Source: Streptomyces sp. NRRL S-1022
Lineage (GTDB): Bacteria > Actinomycetota > Actinomycetes > Streptomycetales > Streptomycetaceae
NCBI RefSeq assembly: GCF_000720135.1
Contig: NZ_JOIU01000016.1
Span: 124,001 to 188,000, forward strand
Reading direction: 5' to 3'
Length of the DNA: 64,000 bases
The notes under the pieces are model-generated. The model was not told where the DNA came from. It ran no database searches and worked only from the letters and a program-made list of their open reading frames with translations. Below are positions 60,437 through 64,000 of the stretch, in pieces. The position numbers were made by a program, and so were the translations under genes. How positions within the stretch are numbered: position 1 is the first letter of the stretch; each line of letters begins with the position of its first letter.

Positions 60437-63093
60437 CCGGCACCGGCGGGAGCACGGCGTTCGACGCCGGGCCGCTGCTGCTCGGGGTACGGCACCACGG
60501 GCCCGGTTCCGCGCGGGCGGTGCGGGCCGCGCTGGACGCCGCCCGCCCGGCCGCCGTCCTGATCGAGGGACCGCCCGAGGCCGACCCGCTGATCCCGCTC
60601 GCCGCCGACCCGGACCTGCGGCCCCCCGTCGCGCTGCTCGCCCACGCCGTGGACGAGCCAGGCCGCTCGGCCTTCTGGCCGTTCGCCGAGTTCAGCCCCG
60701 AGTGGGTGGCCATCCGCTGGGCCGTGGAGCACGGTGTGCCGGCCCGCTTCATCGACCTGCCGGCCACGCACACGCTCGCGTGGGAGCAGGCAACCCGCGA
60801 TTCCGGTGCCGGACCCGATTCCGGCGCCGGCCCCGGCACCGAGTCCGGTCACGGTGACGAGTCCGGACCCGGCACCGAGGCCGGTCACGGTGACGAGGTC
60901 CGTGTCGACCCCCTCGCCGTGCTCGCCGGGACGGCCGGGTACGACGACCCCGAGCGCTGGTGGGAGGACGTGGTCGAGCACCGGGGGCCGGGCGCACGCG
61001 ACCCGTTCGCGCCGTTCGCCGCGGTGGCGGAGGCGATGGGCGCGCTGCGCGAGCGGTACGGCGCCGGCGGACACTCCCGGGACCTCGTCCGCGAGGCGCA
61101 CATGCGGCTCCGGCTGCGCGACGCGCGCAAGGAGTCCGGGGACGCCGTGGCCGTGGTGTGCGGGGCCTGGCACGTGCCCGCGCTGCGGGAGAAGACCACC
61201 GTCACCGCCGACCGGGCGCTGCTCAGGGGCCTGCCCAAGGTCAAAACCGACCTGACCTGGGTGCCCTGGACGCACCGCAGGCTGGCCCGGGCCGGCGGGT
61301 ACGGCGCGGGTATCGACTCCCCGGGCTGGTACGGGCACCTGTTCCGCGCCCCGGACCGGCCGGTCGAGCGGTGGCTGACCAAGGTGGCCGGGCTGCTGCG
61401 CGAGGAGGACCGGATCGTGTCCTCCGCGCACGTCATCGAGGCGGTGCGGCTCGCGGAGACGCTGGCCGCGCTGCGCGGCCGCCCGCTGCCCGGCCTGGGC
61501 GAGACGACCGACGCGGTGCGCGCGGTGCTGTGCGAGGGCTCGGACGTGCCGCTGACGCTGGTGCACGACCGGCTGGTGGTCGGTGACGTCCTCGGCGAGG
61601 TCCCGGAGTCGGCGCCCGCCGTGCCGTTGCAGCGCGACCTGGCCCGGCAGCAGCGCTCGCTGCGGCTCAAGCCGGAGGCATCGGAGCGGGAACTGGAGCT
61701 GGACCTGCGCGGGGACACCGACGCCGGCCGCAGCAGGCTGCTGCACCGGCTGCGGCTGCTCGGCGTCGGCTGGGGGGAGCCGGGCCGGTCCCGGGGGAGC
61801 ACGGGCACCTTCCGGGAGACCTGGCGGCTGCGCTGGGAGCCCGAGCTTTCCGTGCGGGTCGCCGAGGCGGGCGTGTGGGGGACGACCGTGCAGGCGGCGG
61901 CCCGGGCCAGGGCGGAGGCGGACGCGGTGGCGGCGCGCGCCCTGGCGGACGTCACCGCGCTCGCCGAGCAGTGCCTGCTGGCCGGGCTGCCGGACGCGCT
62001 GCCGGTGGTCATGCGGGTGCTCGCCGACCGGGCGGCCCTGGACACCGACGTCGGCCACCTCGCCCAGGCCCTGCCCGCCCTCGTCCGCTCCCTGCGCTAC
62101 GGCGACGTGCGCGGCACCGACACCGGCGCGCTGGCCGGGGTCGCGGCGGGCCTCGCCGAACGCGTCTTCGTCGGCCTGCCCCCGGCCTGCGCCGCCCTCG
62201 ACACCGACGCGGCCGAGGAGATGCGCGGCCACGTGGACGCCGTACACATAGCGGTGGGCCTCCTGACGGAGAGCCTGACCGGGGCGCCGGCGGACAGCGA
62301 CGGGGCCACGGCCGGTGCGGAGGGCCTCCAGGGGCGCTGGCGGGACGTGTTGCGCGTACTGGCGTCACGGGACAACGCGCCCGGGGTCATCCGGGGGCGG
62401 GCCGTGCGGCTGTTGCTGGACGACGGGGCGCTGCCGGCCGAGGAGGCGGCCCGGCTGATGGGGCTCGCCCTGTCACCGGGCACCGCGCCCCCCGCTGCCG
62501 CCGCCTGGGTCGAGGGGTTCGCCGGCGGTGGGGCCGGGCTGCTGCTGGTGCACGACGAGCGGCTGCTCGGCCTGCTCGACACCTGGCTGACCGGGGTGCC
62601 GGCGGAGGCCTTCACGGACGTGCTGCCCCTGCTACGGCGCACCTTCGCGGCGTACGAGCCGGGGGTGCGCCGCAGCCTCGGCGAACTGGTCCGGCGCGGC
62701 CCCGGGGACCGGCCGGCCGGAGCCACCGCCCGGCAGCCCGCCGTCCCCGGCTTCGCCGCCGAACCGGACACCGGGCGCGCCGACGCCGTGCTCCCGGTCC
62801 TGCGGCTGCTGCTCGGCCTCGACGGGGACCACGACACCACACCGGGCGCGAACGCGGCGCGCACGCCGGTGCCCGAGGCGCTGCACGCGCCGTCGCACGG
62901 CACCCGGCACAGCACGGCGGACGCCCTGGCGGACAGCACGGCGAGCGCCGCGACGCGCGCCCCGCGACGCGGTGCCCCGCAGTCCGCCCGGGCGGCGACA
63001 CACGCCCCGGCACACCACGCCACACGCGGAGCCGTACACACGGCGGCACCCGATTCCCCGCACGACGACCGCCTCATGGGGGTGGGCACATGA
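60433..63093 (+). CDS. DUF5682 protein (TraB/TIKI-like N-terminus) of the MoxR-VWA set
   Basis: An 886-residue protein. The N-terminus has LLLGVRHHGPGSARAVRAAL, VLIEGPPEADPLIPL, ALLAHAVDEPGRSAFWPFAE and PARFIDLPATHT: a His-His loop followed by an acidic Glu strand, the layout of TraB/TIKI/ChaN-like metal-dependent folds, so a hydrolase activity is possible. Residues about 120-150 hold GAGPDSGAGPG and GHGDESGPGTEAGHGDE repeats. The middle and C-terminal parts are helical and Leu/Ala-rich; the last 80 residues are Ala/Thr/His-rich and probably disordered. GTG 60433 and the ATGA end at 63090 couple it to both neighbours. Function unproven. Confidence 0.82.
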   Translation: MTGTGGSTAFDAGPLLLGVRHHGPGSARAVRAALDAARPAAVLIEGPPEADPLIPLAADPDLRPPVALLAHAVDEPGRSAFWPFAEFSPEWVAIRWAVEHGVPARFIDLPATHTLAWEQATRDSGAGPDSGAGPGTESGHGDESGPGTEAGHGDEVRVDPLAVLAGTAGYDDPERWWEDVVEHRGPGARDPFAPFAAVAEAMGALRERYGAGGHSRDLVREAHMRLRLRDARKESGDAVAVVCGAWHVPALREKTTVTADRALLRGLPKVKTDLTWVPWTHRRLARAGGYGAGIDSPGWYGHLFRAPDRPVERWLTKVAGLLREEDRIVSSAHVIEAVRLAETLAALRGRPLPGLGETTDAVRAVLCEGSDVPLTLVHDRLVVGDVLGEVPESAPAVPLQRDLARQQRSLRLKPEASERELELDLRGDTDAGRSRLLHRLRLLGVGWGEPGRSRGSTGTFRETWRLRWEPELSVRVAEAGVWGTTVQAAARARAEADAVAARALADVTALAEQCLLAGLPDALPVVMRVLADRAALDTDVGHLAQALPALVRSLRYGDVRGTDTGALAGVAAGLAERVFVGLPPACAALDTDAAEEMRGHVDAVHIAVGLLTESLTGAPADSDGATAGAEGLQGRWRDVLRVLASRDNAPGVIRGRAVRLLLDDGALPAEEAARLMGLALSPGTAPPAAAAWVEGFAGGGAGLLLVHDERLLGLLDTWLTGVPAEAFTDVLPLLRRTFAAYEPGVRRSLGELVRRGPGDRPAGATARQPAVPGFAAEPDTGRADAVLPVLRLLLGLDGDHDTTPGANAARTPVPEALHAPSHGTRHSTADALADSTASAATRAPRRGAPQSARAATHAPAHHATRGAVHTAAPDSPHDDRLMGVGT

Positions 63094-64000
63094 CCGACAC
63101 GACGGATACGACGGCCGCGACGAGGGCCGCGACGGCGGCCGAGCCGGTGGACCCGGCGCGGGAGCGGCTGCGGCGCTGGCGGCTGGTGCTCGGCGGGGGC
63201 CAGGCGGACGGCACCGGGTGTGCGCTGTCCGGCCCGGACTCGGCGATGGACGGCACGCTGGCCGCGCTCTACGGCCGGGGCGACGCACCGCAGGCGGGCC
63301 GGGACCGGTCGGCGGGGCTCGGTGCCTCCGCGCCGTCCGTGGCGCGCTGGCTCGGGGACATCCGGCGCTACTTCCCGTCCTCCGTCGTCCAGGTCATGCA
63401 GCGCGACGCGATCGACCGGCTCGGCCTCGCCTCCCTGCTGCTGGAGCCGGAGATGCTGGAGGCGGTGGAGGCCGACGTGCACCTGGTCGGCACCCTGCTC
63501 TCGCTGCACAAGGCGATGCCGGAGACCACCCGGGAGACGGCCCGCGCGGTGGTGCGCAAGGTGGTCGAGGACCTGGAGAAGCGGCTCGCCACCCGCACCC
63601 GGGCCACCCTCACCGGCGCCCTGGACCGCAGCGCCCGCGTCAGCCGCCCGCGCCACCACGACATCGACTGGAACCGCACCGTCGCGGCCAACCTCAAGCA
63701 CTACCTGCCGGAGTACCGCACGGTCGTACCGGAACGGCTCGTCGGCTACGGCCGGGCCGCGCGGTCGGTGAAGAAGGAGGTCGTGCTCTGCATCGACCAG
63801 TCCGGGTCGATGGCGTCGTCGGTGGTGTACGCGTCCGTGTTCGGCGCGGTCCTCGCCTCGATGCGGTCGATCAGCACCCGGCTGGTCGTCTTCGACACGG
63901 CGGTCGCCGACCTCACCGACCAGCTGGACGACCCCGTCGACGTGCTGTTCGGCACGCAGCTCGGCGGCGGTACGGACATCAACCGGGCGCTCGCCTACTG
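63090..64000 (+). CDS. VWA domain protein of the MoxR-VWA set, 5' part
   Basis: The first 303 codons of a von Willebrand factor A domain protein; the gene runs off the right edge. The N-terminal region (WRLVLGGGQADGTGCALSGP, WLGDIRRYFPSSVVQVMQRD, LVGTLLSLHKAMPETTRETA) is the helical part typical of MoxR-linked VWA proteins. The metal-ion-dependent adhesion site is VVLCIDQSGSMASSVVYAS (DxSxS), and further MIDAS residues are expected in LGGGTDINRAL. The ATG at 63090 overlaps the stop of the DUF5682 gene. It is the substrate adaptor or effector partner expected for the MoxR ATPase. Confidence 0.92.
   Translation, partial: MTDTTDTTAATRAATAAEPVDPARERLRRWRLVLGGGQADGTGCALSGPDSAMDGTLAALYGRGDAPQAGRDRSAGLGASAPSVARWLGDIRRYFPSSVVQVMQRDAIDRLGLASLLLEPEMLEAVEADVHLVGTLLSLHKAMPETTRETARAVVRKVVEDLEKRLATRTRATLTGALDRSARVSRPRHHDIDWNRTVAANLKHYLPEYRTVVPERLVGYGRAARSVKKEVVLCIDQSGSMASSVVYASVFGAVLASMRSISTRLVVFDTAVADLTDQLDDPVDVLFGTQLGGGTDINRALAY

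Overview
The window is a stretch of high-GC actinobacterial chromosome that I read as Streptomyces. The gene order groES-groEL1, whiD/bldM/shbA, guaB-guaB3, glpD, a five-gene Ser/Thr kinase cluster, a chorismate mutase, guaA, pcrA and icmB is the conserved core order known from S. coelicolor. The sporulation regulators WhiD and BldM, and a promoter that matches the sigma-BldN consensus exactly, point the same way. Gene symbols given here rest on protein motifs plus this order; no database was searched.

Layout. 1-1928: end of groES and the His-tailed groEL1. 1995-8340: an accessory island. On the minus strand lie four short, broken pieces that read as the 3' end of brxHI, the 3' end of pglZ, the 5' end of pglY and the 3' end of pglX, in the order and orientation of a type 2 BREX (Pgl) phage-defence operon. 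Between pglY and pglX sit an anti-sigma-like ATPase, a toxin-immunity pair, a truncated HTH gene fused to a HEPN-like gene fragment, and an XRE/DUF397 pair. 8379-11665: ordinary metabolic genes and a LysR regulator. 11792-14745: developmental regulators whiD, bldM and shbA. 14910-17688: two IMP dehydrogenase family genes. 17854-22222: a nucleotide-sugar dehydrogenase homologue without its catalytic cysteine, glpD, and a frameshifted serine hydrolase. 22393-32140: five tandem PASTA-less kinases, one a pseudokinase and one lacking its membrane anchor.

32276-41468: succinic semialdehyde dehydrogenase, a GMC oxidoreductase, a chorismate mutase preceded by a probable Phe/Tyr leader-peptide attenuator, guaA, and small metabolic or membrane genes. 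41595-45997: DoxX, a PspC-type envelope-stress two-component module with repeated TCAGGG sites in its divergent promoter. 46058-54290: cell-wall hydrolases (two NlpC/P60, one M23), the second NlpC/P60 behind a ydaO-type c-di-AMP riboswitch, with pcrA between them. 54557-58000: lipase and icmB. 56034-64000: a divergent MoxR / DUF5682 / VWA and SWIM / DUF5691 gene set whose two halves share a perfect 13-bp inverted repeat in the common promoter region.

The most unusual features are the in-order BREX-2 scar around a toxin/regulator cassette, the attenuator leader peptide, the 13-bp operator of the MoxR-VWA system, the two catalytically dead enzyme homologues, and short tandem repeats (often 17 nt) that sit on or just past the 3' ends of five unrelated genes. 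No rRNA, tRNA, CRISPR array, IS element or integrase was found.
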